Source: a virus
DNA: 36,446 bases
Direction: 5' to 3' (one strand)
IMG/VR virus record: IMGVR_UViG_3300020401_000039
Location: 1-36,446 of that record
Each line of letters starts with the position of its first letter. Position 1 is the stretch's first letter. Below, piece after piece: positions 16,899 through 24,672 of this stretch. The translations under genes were made by a program, and so were the position numbers. The notes below the pieces were generated by a model that was given only the letters and a program-made list of their open reading frames with translations, was not told the DNA's origin and made no database searches.

Positions 16899-17519
16899 AT
16901 GGCATTACAATCAGTTTGGTATTACACCAACTTGCCAGGGGATATTGTAGACATCATTGAGAGAGATGTAGCAGACAATTTTGATGAGAGTATTTCTGAC
17001 TCCAGATTACATGGAGATACTCTTAACAAAGATAAAAGAAACTCAAAGAATGCTTGGATACCCACAGATCACTGGGTAGGTGGTTTTTTATGGCATTATG
17101 TTCAAAGAGCAAATAGAGAAAACTTCTTGTATGAACTGACCAATATTGATAATGAGAGTATGCAATATACTCACTATGGTGAGGGAATGTTTTATGGGTG
17201 GCATAATGATGCTGGTCTTGCAACACAATATAAACCTATAAGTTTTGGAAACAGATCAGATGGATTGGCACAAGACTTTCTAAAAACTCAGGTTGAACTT
17301 GTTCGTAAATTATCTTTTTCTCTTCAACTATCTGACCCTGATGATTATGAGGGTGGAAATGTACAATTGATAGATGAGATGGGCAAACATTATGTTGCCC
17401 CTAGAAAGAAAGGGACAATTGTATTGTTTGATTCAAGAACACAACACAGAGTTCTCAAAGTCAAAAAAGGATTACGTAAGTCTATTGTTGGTTGGGTGGT
17501 GGGTCCAAGATGGAAATGA
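16899..17519 (+). CDS. 2OG-Fe(II) oxygenase (prolyl-4-hydroxylase-like)
   Basis: 206 residues. The iron-binding triad is visible as His102-x-Asp104 ('GWHNDAG') and His183 ('TQHRVLKV'), with Arg193 ('GLRKSIVGWV') as the likely 2-oxoglutarate carboxylate ligand. 'LSFSLQLSDPDDYEGGNVQL' is the typical strand before the jelly-roll core. The family couples 2OG decarboxylation to hydroxylation; the substrate is unknown, and neighbouring fibre proteins are an inference from position. It follows a consensus sigma-70 promoter and overlaps the second oxygenase by four bases. Confidence 0.85.
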   Translation: MALQSVWYYTNLPGDIVDIIERDVADNFDESISDSRLHGDTLNKDKRNSKNAWIPTDHWVGGFLWHYVQRANRENFLYELTNIDNESMQYTHYGEGMFYGWHNDAGLATQYKPISFGNRSDGLAQDFLKTQVELVRKLSFSLQLSDPDDYEGGNVQLIDEMGKHYVAPRKKGTIVLFDSRTQHRVLKVKKGLRKSIVGWVVGPRWK

Positions 17520-18250
17520 AAATGTCACCAGAACAAATTTCCATTCAGGAAAGATTAAATACAGGAACATCTTGGACTTATAATGATGAGTTTGAGAAGA
17601 ATGGATATCTAATTTTAAGAGACTTATGTGATCCCAGCACTTTGGAGTGCCCTGTTCCAGAGAAAAGAGGACAGTACAATTACTATGATAATGATATTAA
17701 TAAGTTCAATCATACACCAGTAGAAGCACAGGTAGAAGGGTCTACATCTAGATATTGGTATCCACCTTACAGAAAGACTCATGATTTGATTCGCATAAAG
17801 TTGCAGAAGATCATAGGACGTAAGTTGTATAACACTTATTATTACGATAGATTCTATTTCCCTGGTCAAAGATTAGATAAACACTCTGATAGGGATGCTT
17901 GTGAGATATCAGTCACTGTAAACATTGGAACCAATTTAGAAGGAGAAGATGCTGATTGGCCTGTCTGGATTAAGACACCTGATACATATGCAGATAAGAA
18001 AAAGAAAACTATTCTTGTAGCAGGAGAAAATAGATCAGCAGTTCTAAATCCTGGTGATGGTATGCTTTATAAGGGTTGTGAACGACCACATTGGCGTGAT
18101 CCTATGCCTGGTGTAATTAGACCACCAAAGAGAGGAAGAAGATTGTTTGGTGGACCTCAACCAGTTGAACAATACTATCATCAAGTATTCTTCCATTATG
18201 TTTTGCAGGATGGTATGAGAGCACATTGTGCTTGGGATAGAGCAAGGTAG
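17516..18250 (+). CDS. Second 2OG-Fe(II) oxygenase-like protein
   Basis: 244 residues from the ATG at 17516, which overlaps the preceding TGA as ATGA; ATGs at 17510 and 17522 are alternatives. His123-Ser-Asp125 ('KHSDRDACEISVTVNIG') and His192 ('CERPHWRDPM') fit the HxD...H iron triad. 'FYFPGQRLDKHSD' and 'LNPGDGMLYKG' are typical flanks in phage oxygenases of this type. The C-terminus 'QVFFHYVLQDG' is also family-like. It is divergent from the 16899 product, so this is not a recent duplication. Substrate unknown. Confidence 0.75.
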   Translation: MKMSPEQISIQERLNTGTSWTYNDEFEKNGYLILRDLCDPSTLECPVPEKRGQYNYYDNDINKFNHTPVEAQVEGSTSRYWYPPYRKTHDLIRIKLQKIIGRKLYNTYYYDRFYFPGQRLDKHSDRDACEISVTVNIGTNLEGEDADWPVWIKTPDTYADKKKKTILVAGENRSAVLNPGDGMLYKGCERPHWRDPMPGVIRPPKRGRRLFGGPQPVEQYYHQVFFHYVLQDGMRAHCAWDRAR

Positions 18251-18252
18251 TG

Positions 18253-18259
18253 CTAAATA
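18253..18259 (+). promoter_or_regulatory. gp55-type late promoter (variant, extended form)
   Basis: CTAAATA followed by ACTAAAAAT, the same extension as at 10482, 12766 and 14797. It starts 3 bases after the oxygenase stop; the ATG at 18279 is 19 nt downstream. Confidence 0.65.
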
Positions 18260-18278
18260 ACTAAAAATGTAGATAGCA

Positions 18279-19637
18279 ATGTCATCTTCATCAAATGCTG
18301 CTGAATTAGCCAGTTTGTCTTCTGGGGAGGTTTTTGTAGTTGATAGCACCAACTCAAGAGTTGGTATCAATACAGGAGTCCCCTCAACTACTCTTGAAGT
18401 AATTGGAGTATGTAAGGCTACTAATTTTCAAGGTGATGGGTCTAATCTGAGTAATCTCCCTGCAAGTGGAATTTCTAATGTTGTGGAGGACACCACACCA
18501 CAACTTGGTGGCAATTTAGATCTGAATAGTAAAAATGTTACTGGCACAGGTAATATCAATATTACTGGTAATGCAACTGTAACTGGTCAATTATCAGCAG
18601 CCAGTGGTTCATTCTCTGGTAATCTCTCAGTTGGTGGGACTATTACCAAAGAGGATGTAACTAACGTAGACTCTGTTGGTCTTATCACTGCTAGATCTGG
18701 TATTGATGTAACTGGTGGTAGAATTGTAGGCACAGCAGTAAGTAGTGTAATACCATTTTACTATAATAATTTGAGTGACTTGCCATCAGCAGTCACATAT
18801 CATGGTGCATTTGCTCATGTACATGCAACAGGAAAAGCATATTTTGCACATGGTGGTGCTTGGATTGAATTAGTAAACAAAGAAACTACTGGTGCTATTG
18901 CAGTAGGCATCTTGACTGCTACCAATCTTGGTATTGGTACAGTTAGCCCAGATCAACCCCTAGATATAAGATCAACAAGCACTGTTCCTGCTCAGTTTGT
19001 CACTGAAACTGCTAGTTCAAATGGTGCCACTGTTAGACTTAGAAAAAATGATACTTCAACATTGTCTGCTGATGATGAAATTGGTAGTCTTCAATTTTCT
19101 GGCAGTAATGCCACTGATGCTGCAATATATGAATATGCCAGTATTCAAACAAAGGTAATTACACCAACTGCAGGTTCTGAGGATGGTGTTCTTAATATAA
19201 AAACTACTACTGGTGGTACATCAACAACAAAAATCAGTGTTGATGATACAACAGTCACATTTACTGCAGGATTAGTTGAAAAATTTAAAAATGCAGGAAC
19301 AATTCTTGGTGCTCATACAAACAATGCAATATCAGATGGCAATATAATTCTATTCAGTGGCAATGAGAGTGGTAATAATGTAATCAACTTTACTGGTGTT
19401 CATTCCAAACTATCAAGTGGTGAATCTGTCTCCTTTACTGCTATCATTACACCAAATAACTCTGGTGTAATTAACACAGTCCAAATAGATGGGATTAACA
19501 TTACAGTTAAATGGTCTGGTGGATCTACACCCACTGCTGGATCCTCTGGTCAAGACATATATTCATTCCAAATTTTGAAGACTGGAACTGGCACATCAGA
19601 TTATACAATTTTTGGACAAGCTTCCAACTTTGCTTGA
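18279..19637 (+). CDS. Long modular fibre protein with DVTN module
   Basis: 452 residues. Order of segments: 'VVDSTNSRVGINTGVPSTTL' (fibre-type N-terminal repeat), 'GGNLDLNSKNVTGTGNINIT' (common phage fibre motif), the block 'GGTITKEDVTNVDSVGLITA', a 'HGAFAHVHATGKAYFAHGGA' segment common in marine fibres, 'VRLRKNDTSTLSADDEIGSL' (close to S74-type fibre necks, though no peptidase is seen), and a C-terminal domain near-identical in pattern to that of 5787. It looks like a fusion of modules found separately elsewhere in the window. Confidence 0.7.
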   Translation: MSSSSNAAELASLSSGEVFVVDSTNSRVGINTGVPSTTLEVIGVCKATNFQGDGSNLSNLPASGISNVVEDTTPQLGGNLDLNSKNVTGTGNINITGNATVTGQLSAASGSFSGNLSVGGTITKEDVTNVDSVGLITARSGIDVTGGRIVGTAVSSVIPFYYNNLSDLPSAVTYHGAFAHVHATGKAYFAHGGAWIELVNKETTGAIAVGILTATNLGIGTVSPDQPLDIRSTSTVPAQFVTETASSNGATVRLRKNDTSTLSADDEIGSLQFSGSNATDAAIYEYASIQTKVITPTAGSEDGVLNIKTTTGGTSTTKISVDDTTVTFTAGLVEKFKNAGTILGAHTNNAISDGNIILFSGNESGNNVINFTGVHSKLSSGESVSFTAIITPNNSGVINTVQIDGINITVKWSGGSTPTAGSSGQDIYSFQILKTGTGTSDYTIFGQASNFA

Positions 19638-19649
19638 TAGGAGGGAATT

Positions 19650-20684
19650 ATGTTTAATTTACTTAATTTTTTCAAAAAGGAAAGACCACTTCTTGGATTG
19701 GGAGGAAGTGGTGGAGGACTTAGTTTCTTTGGTGGAGGTGAAGCTGCACGAACAGGTCCAGTCTCAGCATCAGGTGGCACTGAAAGCACCTATTATGATT
19801 ATACAGATGGTGTGACTTATAGAATGCATACTTTTTTCAATAGTGGATCTTTCACTCTGAATGATGGTGGAGATGCTATCAAAATCTTCCTAGTTGGTGG
19901 AGGAGGTGGAGGAGGCATGCTTGGTGGAGGAGGTGGCGGCGGTGGCGTCATTCAAGCATCAACTGCTGCCAGTAATATTGCTCTTGGAACATATACAGTG
20001 ACAGTAGGTAGTGGTGGTTCTGGTGATGTTGGATGGCAAGGTGCTCAATCTAGTGGAACTCCTTCTAGTGTATTTGGTATTGAAGCGAAGGGAGGTGGTT
20101 ACGGGTTGTCTTATTCTGGTTCATCTGCGTACCCAGCACCCTCTGTTGCTAATGGTGGGGGTGGGAAGTATGGAAATGCTGGTCAAGCTGGTGATGGTCA
20201 GACACCTGCCTATACGCAAGATCCTAATTGGTCATCTCAAATGAATGCATCAGGATTTACTGGTGGGGCAGGAGACCCCAGTTGCTGCCCTTGTAGTGGC
20301 GGGTCTGGTGCTGGAGCAAATGGAAATGGATCAAATGGTGGCAGTCAACCTGGCGGATCTGGAGTTTACAACAACTTCTATGGTGGCGGCGGTTATACCT
20401 GGGCTGGTGGTGGTGGATCTGATGGATATTGCAACATGCCTGGTGGTTATGGTGGCTCTGGTGGTGGTGGAGGAGGTTCAGGCCAACTTTACGCTGGACC
20501 TGGTGGAAGTGGTGGTATAAATCCAGGAGGGTCTGGATACCCACCATCTGGTGATGGTAGTGGTGGAGCTGGTGGCACCAATACTGGTAGTGGTGGTGGA
20601 GCTGGGTGTAATGGTAGTGGTTCCACTTCATATCAGGGTGGTGCTGGTGGATCTGGATTTGTTGTTATTAAATATGTGGAATAA
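19650..20684 (+). CDS. Glycine-rich fibre tip-like protein
   Basis: 344 residues. The N-terminus 'MFNLLNFFKKERPLLGLGGS' matches that of the 15894 product. The rest is dominated by Gly/Ser-rich repeats and ends 'GGSGFVVIKYVE', a typical final strand of this domain. A 'CCPCSGG' cysteine cluster near residue 210 is unusual in such low-complexity sequence. The Shine-Dalgarno GGAGGG lies 5 bases upstream. Paired with 18279 in a late unit. Confidence 0.7.
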   Translation: MFNLLNFFKKERPLLGLGGSGGGLSFFGGGEAARTGPVSASGGTESTYYDYTDGVTYRMHTFFNSGSFTLNDGGDAIKIFLVGGGGGGGMLGGGGGGGGVIQASTAASNIALGTYTVTVGSGGSGDVGWQGAQSSGTPSSVFGIEAKGGGYGLSYSGSSAYPAPSVANGGGGKYGNAGQAGDGQTPAYTQDPNWSSQMNASGFTGGAGDPSCCPCSGGSGAGANGNGSNGGSQPGGSGVYNNFYGGGGYTWAGGGGSDGYCNMPGGYGGSGGGGGGSGQLYAGPGGSGGINPGGSGYPPSGDGSGGAGGTNTGSGGGAGCNGSGSTSYQGGAGGSGFVVIKYVE

Positions 20685-20687
20685 ATA
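20681..20687 (+). promoter_or_regulatory. gp55-type late promoter
   Basis: ATAAATA overlaps the stop codon of 19650; the ATG at 20705 is 17 nt past it. It probably drives 20705-23469. Confidence 0.65.
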
Positions 20688-20704
20688 GCAGAAAAGATAT
20701 TGAG

Positions 20705-21286
20705 ATGGCCAATAAGATTTCATACAAATTTAATCTAGACACAAACACCTGGTCAACCACTCCTTTTGATGATGGCAAAAAGATAGGTGATTCTTGGATT
20801 GCCATTGGATTTGAACAAAATGCTGGATACCCAATAAAACTTAACAATGTTAAATATGGTTATATTTTTAGTGAGGTGATACCAGCTGAAGGACGCTGGA
20901 TTCCCCTTGTTGAAGCAAGTTTTCCTCCTGAAAATGTTAAACTTGAATCAACTTATGAAGAGTGGTTGACACCTTTTACAATTTTGCCATCACTGAATGA
21001 TAGAGATTATCATTTGATGGTATGGGCAAGTGTCAATGAAAATTATGTAAATACAGAATATTCTTTTAGAACACCTAGGGAAGAACAACCTTTTAACTCT
21101 TGGACTTACGACTCTGATAAAAAAATATATGTCCCACCAATTCCTAGACCTGAAACAGAGGGGGTACATATTTGGGATGAACAAGAAAAACAGTGGGATA
21201 CTGGTAGAGTTAAGGTGGTGGGACCATATCTTTATAATGAAGAAACTAAATCTTGGGATGCATCCCCTGATTATGAACTATCTTAA
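20705..21286 (+). CDS. Conserved-looking phage protein of unknown function, possibly structural
   Basis: 193 residues, not Gly/Thr-rich like the fibres. An N-terminal half with hydrophobic strands is followed by 'FRTPREEQPFNSWTYDSDKK', 'PPIPRPETEGVHIWDEQEKQ' and 'LYNEETKSWDASPDYELS'. The three Trp-containing 'W-(x)-D/E' turns resemble short C-terminal repeats seen in several cyanophage virion proteins. No enzymatic motif. Expressed from a late promoter and overlapping the Cys-rich gene at 21286 by one base. Function not assigned. Confidence 0.6.
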   Translation: MANKISYKFNLDTNTWSTTPFDDGKKIGDSWIAIGFEQNAGYPIKLNNVKYGYIFSEVIPAEGRWIPLVEASFPPENVKLESTYEEWLTPFTILPSLNDRDYHLMVWASVNENYVNTEYSFRTPREEQPFNSWTYDSDKKIYVPPIPRPETEGVHIWDEQEKQWDTGRVKVVGPYLYNEETKSWDASPDYELS

Positions 21287-21462
21287 TGTTTATTGCAGAG
21301 AGGGAAATAGCACAAGCAAGATTTGATATTTGTAAATCTTGTGAGTACTTCATTAAAGAAGGATCTAGATGCAGTAAATGTGGATGTTTTATGAAATTAA
21401 AATGTAAAGCAAAAATGGCCCACTGCCCTGTCAATAAATGGGGACCAATTAAATCAGTTTAA
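21286..21462 (+). CDS. Small cysteine-rich, probably zinc-binding protein
   Basis: 58 residues with seven cysteines: Cys16, 19, 29, 32, 34, 40 and 47 ('DICKSCEYF', 'SRCSKCGCFM', 'KLKCKAK', 'AHCPVNKWG'). Two CxxC pairs spaced about 10 residues apart suggest a zinc ribbon, with the last two cysteines as extra ligands. The TAATG junction with 20705 implies coupled translation. Located between virion genes, so a structural or assembly role is possible. Confidence 0.7.
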   Translation: MFIAEREIAQARFDICKSCEYFIKEGSRCSKCGCFMKLKCKAKMAHCPVNKWGPIKSV

Positions 21463-21477
21463 TAAACATTTAAAAAA

Positions 21478-23469
21478 ATGGATTTCTCCTTAAACAACAT
21501 CAAACAAACCCCACTTCAAGGTCTTGAAGGATCTGGTGGTGGTCTTGCATCTAGATTATCAGGGTCAGCAGCAGAAAGTAAGTATGTTGATGATGTTTTT
21601 AGTATTGACTCATATTCACCCTCTGCATTGACCACTCAAATCACATCTGGAATTGATTTCTCAGGTGAAGGTGGAATGATGTGGAAAAAATCTATGACCT
21701 CCTCTACAAGTAATTTTGTATATGATACAGTAAGAGGTAACACATTTAGTTTCTATACAGACCTAACAAGTCCAGAGGGAACTAGCACCACTGACCTACT
21801 CTCTTTCAATAGTGATGGTGTAACTTGGGATACTGGTGGACATACTGGAACATATGTAAATTGGTCATTCCGTAAATGTCCTGGTTTCTTTGACGTTCAA
21901 GCAATTACTACGGCAAATACTGGCTCAACTCAGACATTTAGTCATAACTTGGGTTCTGTGCCAGGGATGATACTTATTAAGGGAAGAAGTAATAATAGTC
22001 ACTGGGTGGTCTATCACAAATCCCTTGGTTACCAATATAGACTGCTGATGAGTAGCACCTCAGCAGCTAGTGGTCCTGCTCCAGCTGATTATTTTGGTGC
22101 TGCACCCACTTCCACACATTTCTCTCTTGGTCTTGACTTCTCATATGCTGCTGATTACATGGTCTATTTGTTTGCTGACGATGATTTAACTTTTGGCGAA
22201 AATGGGGATCAAAGTATTATCAAATGTGGAAGTTACACTGGAACTGGTTCAAGCAACAATTTTGTCAATGTAGGTTTTGAACCCCAGTGGATTATGGTGA
22301 AAAGAACTGATAGTAGTGATAATTTTGAGATATATGATAACATTAGAGGAATGTCAATTCAAAATAATGTAAATGTATTGCAACCTAGTTCAAGTTCATC
22401 TCAAATAAGTGATAATCCAGTTCAACCAAAACCAACAGGATTTAATCTGATTAACACAGGAGGTTCAAATAATGCTAATGGGTCAACTTACATTTATGTT
22501 GCTATTAGACGCTCAAATAAACCTCCTACCAATATCTCACAAGTCTTCCAGTCTAACAATGCTCAAACAAGCACCATAACCACACCATTTGTAAATGATT
22601 GGGTATTTGCTAGATGGACAAACTTACCAACAGATGGTTATCTATATGATAGAGTGAGAGGTATTGAACCTATTGGTACTACTAGTAATGTTTCTTATAG
22701 CCTTTCCCCCAATACAACTGGTGCTCAGGCAAGTCATACAACTGGAATCTCAGAGATGAGTCAGTTGGGTTATACTGTGGATAATGCATACAATGGTTCA
22801 GTAACAACATTTTATAATATTAGTCGCAGACCCAAGTTTTTTGATGTAGTCTCTTATGAAGGAGATGGTTCCTCTAATGGCAGTTACACTGTCAACCATA
22901 ATTTACAAGCATCACCTGAGATGATAATTACCAAAAGATACGATGGTTCAGACAACTGGACTACTTATCATACTGGGTTAACTAGCGATAGTTGGCAGAT
23001 TTATCTCAATCAAGCTAATGCTCAGGCAAACGTTGGCAATGTGTACTGGGCTCCAACTGCTACTACCTTCAAACCTCAGTATGCAGGTAACAGTGATAAT
23101 AGTGCTAACCAAAATGGAGGCAAATACATTGCATATCTCTTCTCATCATTAGACGGAGTATCCAAGATAGGTTCATATACAGGAACTGGAAATAATCTTG
23201 CCATAGATTGTGGATTCCCTAATGGAGCACAATTTGTGATGATTAAGAGGATTGATGCATCTGGTGATTGGGTTTACTTTGATATCAATCGTGGTATGAC
23301 ATCTGGCAATAACCCCTATATGTTATTCAACTCAAATAATGCCCAAAACACTGATACAAACTATGAAGTGTTTAGAGATGCTGGTAATAATGGATTTGAA
23401 GTTCAATCAGGCAGCACTGCTCTCAATACACTTAATGGAAGTTATATTTACTGGGCACTTGCTGTATAA
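21478..23469 (+). CDS. Large repeat-containing fibre/adhesin protein (paralogue 4)
   Basis: 663 residues. After 'MDFSLNNI' comes the conserved 'KQTPLQGLEGSGGGLASRLS', then the module series ('FDVQAITTANTGSTQTFSHN', 'IKCGSYTGTGSSNNFVNVGF', 'FDVVSYEGDGSSNGSYTVNH', 'KIGSYTGTGNNLAIDCGF'). The DNA around 21500-21555 is almost identical to 6496-6550. It is the last virion-type gene before the small-gene region. An A-run precedes the ATG and no late box is obvious, so it is probably read from the promoter at 20681. Confidence 0.75.
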   Translation: MDFSLNNIKQTPLQGLEGSGGGLASRLSGSAAESKYVDDVFSIDSYSPSALTTQITSGIDFSGEGGMMWKKSMTSSTSNFVYDTVRGNTFSFYTDLTSPEGTSTTDLLSFNSDGVTWDTGGHTGTYVNWSFRKCPGFFDVQAITTANTGSTQTFSHNLGSVPGMILIKGRSNNSHWVVYHKSLGYQYRLLMSSTSAASGPAPADYFGAAPTSTHFSLGLDFSYAADYMVYLFADDDLTFGENGDQSIIKCGSYTGTGSSNNFVNVGFEPQWIMVKRTDSSDNFEIYDNIRGMSIQNNVNVLQPSSSSSQISDNPVQPKPTGFNLINTGGSNNANGSTYIYVAIRRSNKPPTNISQVFQSNNAQTSTITTPFVNDWVFARWTNLPTDGYLYDRVRGIEPIGTTSNVSYSLSPNTTGAQASHTTGISEMSQLGYTVDNAYNGSVTTFYNISRRPKFFDVVSYEGDGSSNGSYTVNHNLQASPEMIITKRYDGSDNWTTYHTGLTSDSWQIYLNQANAQANVGNVYWAPTATTFKPQYAGNSDNSANQNGGKYIAYLFSSLDGVSKIGSYTGTGNNLAIDCGFPNGAQFVMIKRIDASGDWVYFDINRGMTSGNNPYMLFNSNNAQNTDTNYEVFRDAGNNGFEVQSGSTALNTLNGSYIYWALAV

Positions 23470-23495
23470 CAAGACAGTTTAATAAGTGTCCACCT

Positions 23496-23521
23496 GACCC
23501 TGCAAGTCATCTTGTGGGGTC
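23496..23521 (+). terminator. Stem-loop at end of the fibre block
   Basis: GACCC-TG-CAAG, loop TCAT, CTTG-TG-GGGTC. As RNA the TG/TG positions pair as G-U wobbles, giving a continuous 11-bp stem and a 4-nt loop. It lies 27 bases after the last fibre stop. No U-run follows, so it may be an RNA-end or processing structure rather than an intrinsic terminator. Confidence 0.45.
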
Positions 23522-23549
23522 TTATAGTGTGTGGAGATACACAGAGAGG

Positions 23550-23648
23550 ATGACAACTGCACAGAAACTACTCTTCATTGCATCCTTTATCTGGATGATG
23601 CAGTGGGGCACACGTGTAACATCGCTTGCTATCAATGCACTCTATTGA
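23550..23648 (+). CDS. Tiny predicted membrane protein
   Basis: 32 residues: 'MTTAQKLLFIASFIWMMQWG' followed by 'TRVTSLAINALY'. A single hydrophobic helix spans about residues 7-20. AGAGAGGA immediately precedes the ATG. It overlaps the start of the metalloprotease-like gene at 23635 by 14 bases in another frame. Too short to assign a role; the coupling and hydrophobic profile favour a real small gene. Confidence 0.45.
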   Translation: MTTAQKLLFIASFIWMMQWGTRVTSLAINALY

Positions 23649-23967
23649 AGTATTACCAGAGGAGTCTGCATCTTATTGTAGTGCCACTATTGAATGGTTT
23701 TTGAGGGAGTACCTCTATGACTTTGGAATAGACCTTACAGTGGAGCATCTAGACCTCTCTGATGAAGGTGTAACTGGTTGGTGTATGAAGATTGGAGTCA
23801 ATGAATATGTTATCCAAGTACATAACCAACTTGAAGGTGAAGAATACACTTCTACTATTCTACATGAATTATATCATGTCTATCAACATTTGAAGAAACA
23901 ACCTCAATGTGAAATCTGTGCTTACAAGGCAGAACAGATGCTACTTGACAGGATCATCAACACCTAG
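23635..23967 (+). CDS. HExxH metalloprotease-like protein (cytoplasmic)
   Basis: 110 residues from the ATG at 23635; an in-frame ATG at 23626 is an alternative. The zinc motif is His77-Glu78-Leu-Tyr-His81 ('LHELYHVYQHL'), followed by Cys92, Cys95 and Glu100 ('CEICAYKAE'), of which Glu100 is a plausible third ligand. The size and single helix-motif-helix core resemble minimal zinc metalloproteases common in cyanophages. No signal peptide. Substrate unknown. Confidence 0.6.
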   Translation: MHSIEVLPEESASYCSATIEWFLREYLYDFGIDLTVEHLDLSDEGVTGWCMKIGVNEYVIQVHNQLEGEEYTSTILHELYHVYQHLKKQPQCEICAYKAEQMLLDRIINT

Positions 23968-23973
23968 TAGACT
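23945..23973 (+). promoter_or_regulatory. Sigma-70-like promoter
   Basis: TTGACA (23945-23950), 17-base spacer, TAGACT (23968-23973). It would serve the gene at 24018. The -10 sits inside a 6-bp palindrome (23962-23977). Confidence 0.4.
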
Positions 23974-23977
23974 AGGT
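23962..23977. repeat. Palindrome ACCTAG-TAGA-CTAGGT
   Basis: A perfect 6-bp inverted repeat with a 4-base loop starts two bases before the stop codon of the 23635 gene and overlaps the candidate -10 at 23968. It could be an operator or a small hairpin. Confidence 0.55.
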
Positions 23978-24017
23978 TTGCCTACGATGATAAAGGTAAC
24001 TACGACTCTTTAAGACT

Positions 24018-24212
24018 ATGAAGACTAAATTTGTCACTGTAAGACCCAAGACAAACAGAGCACAGAACAGATTTGCCAACTGTATGGATCTTCTACATTC
24101 TTGTAGAGTGGAGCAGGAGGATGCTGATAAGATGTTCCTTGCTTCTATATCTGGTAGATACTTCTTCTGGATGGATAAAGAGAATGATGAAGACTGGTCT
24201 CTTATCAAATGA
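24018..24212 (+). CDS. Small cyanophage-type protein of unknown function
   Basis: 64 residues, basic N-terminus ('MKTKFVTVRPKTNRAQNRFA') and acidic C-terminus ('RYFFWMDKENDEDWSLIK'). One short helix with Cys22 and Cys29 in between. No recognised domain. I have the impression that similar proteins recur in cyanomyoviruses, but cannot verify. First gene after the candidate promoter at 23945. Confidence 0.55.
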   Translation: MKTKFVTVRPKTNRAQNRFANCMDLLHSCRVEQEDADKMFLASISGRYFFWMDKENDEDWSLIK

Positions 24213-24240
24213 TTAAATACTACTAGTAAGGGAGTGACCA

Positions 24241-24390
24241 ATGACCTACCAAGGAATACCTTCCAAAAAAGAAGTTGAATCCATGGAAAAAGCAACAGAA
24301 GATGCTGGTATTCGTGCTATTCATCCTGACAAACTTGAAGAGTTTGGTGCCCACCTTGTTAACAAATTGAAAAATGGAACTACCACCTGA
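24241..24390 (+). CDS. Small protein of unknown function
   Basis: 49 residues, 'MTYQGIPSKKEVESMEKATE' then 'DAGIRAIHPDKLEEFGAHLV'. Predicted helical and charged. AAGGGAG lies 8 bases upstream as a good ribosome-binding site. It overlaps the next small gene by 17 bases. An ATTAAATAC box at 24212-24220 is a weak late-promoter-like sequence upstream. Confidence 0.55.
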   Translation: MTYQGIPSKKEVESMEKATEDAGIRAIHPDKLEEFGAHLVNKLKNGTTT

Positions 24391-24493
24391 CCTTGAACCA
24401 CAAGATGTTGATGAATACATCAAACATTGTGAAGAGGAAGCAAAACGTTTAAACATTGATATAGTCTATTACATGGAGGAATTTTGTGTATGA
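24374..24493 (+). CDS. Very small acidic protein of unknown function
   Basis: 39 residues, 'MELPPDLEPQDVDEYIKHCE' then a helical 'EEAKRLNIDIVYYMEEFCV'. It overlaps the gene upstream by 17 bases and the one downstream by four (ATGA). Position in a chain of overlaps and reasonable amino-acid content support coding. Confidence 0.45.
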   Translation: MELPPDLEPQDVDEYIKHCEEEAKRLNIDIVYYMEEFCV

Positions 24494-24660
24494 CTGAAAA
24501 GGAAAGACTTATCATTGCTCTAAATCAAATAGACAATGTAACTGCTTTATTGGAAAATAATGAGTGGAAGAATTATCTTTATAATCATCTTTCACCCATT
24601 CAATATGAGTTGCAAAGACAGTTGACAAATCTACAAGATCCACCTAAACTTGTAGAGTAA
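24490..24660 (+). CDS. Small helical protein of unknown function
   Basis: 56 residues, 'MTEKERLIIALNQIDNVTAL' followed by 'LENNEWKNYLYNHLSPIQYE' and 'LQRQLTNLQ'. Predicted two-helix, coiled-coil-like. It starts in the ATGA stop/start overlap with 24374 and its 3' part contains a promoter-like TTGACA for the next gene. Confidence 0.5.
   Translation: MTEKERLIIALNQIDNVTALLENNEWKNYLYNHLSPIQYELQRQLTNLQDPPKLVE
24622..24650 (+). promoter_or_regulatory. Sigma-70-like promoter
   Basis: TTGACA (24622-24627), 17 bases, TAAACT (24645-24650), inside the end of the 24490 gene and 22 nt before the ATG at 24673. Confidence 0.45.
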
Positions 24661-24672
24661 TTAAAGGAGTCA

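Noticed and set aside
18279-19637. S74-type intramolecular chaperone/peptidase at the end of the 18279 fibre
   Set aside because: The neck-like segment is present, but the C-terminus is the common 'SGGS..SG' domain and no Ser-Lys dyad region is seen.
24212-24220. ATTAAATAC and other loose matches to the late box in the small-gene region
   Set aside because: Too far from TATAAATA in an AT-rich sequence to count as supported late promoters.
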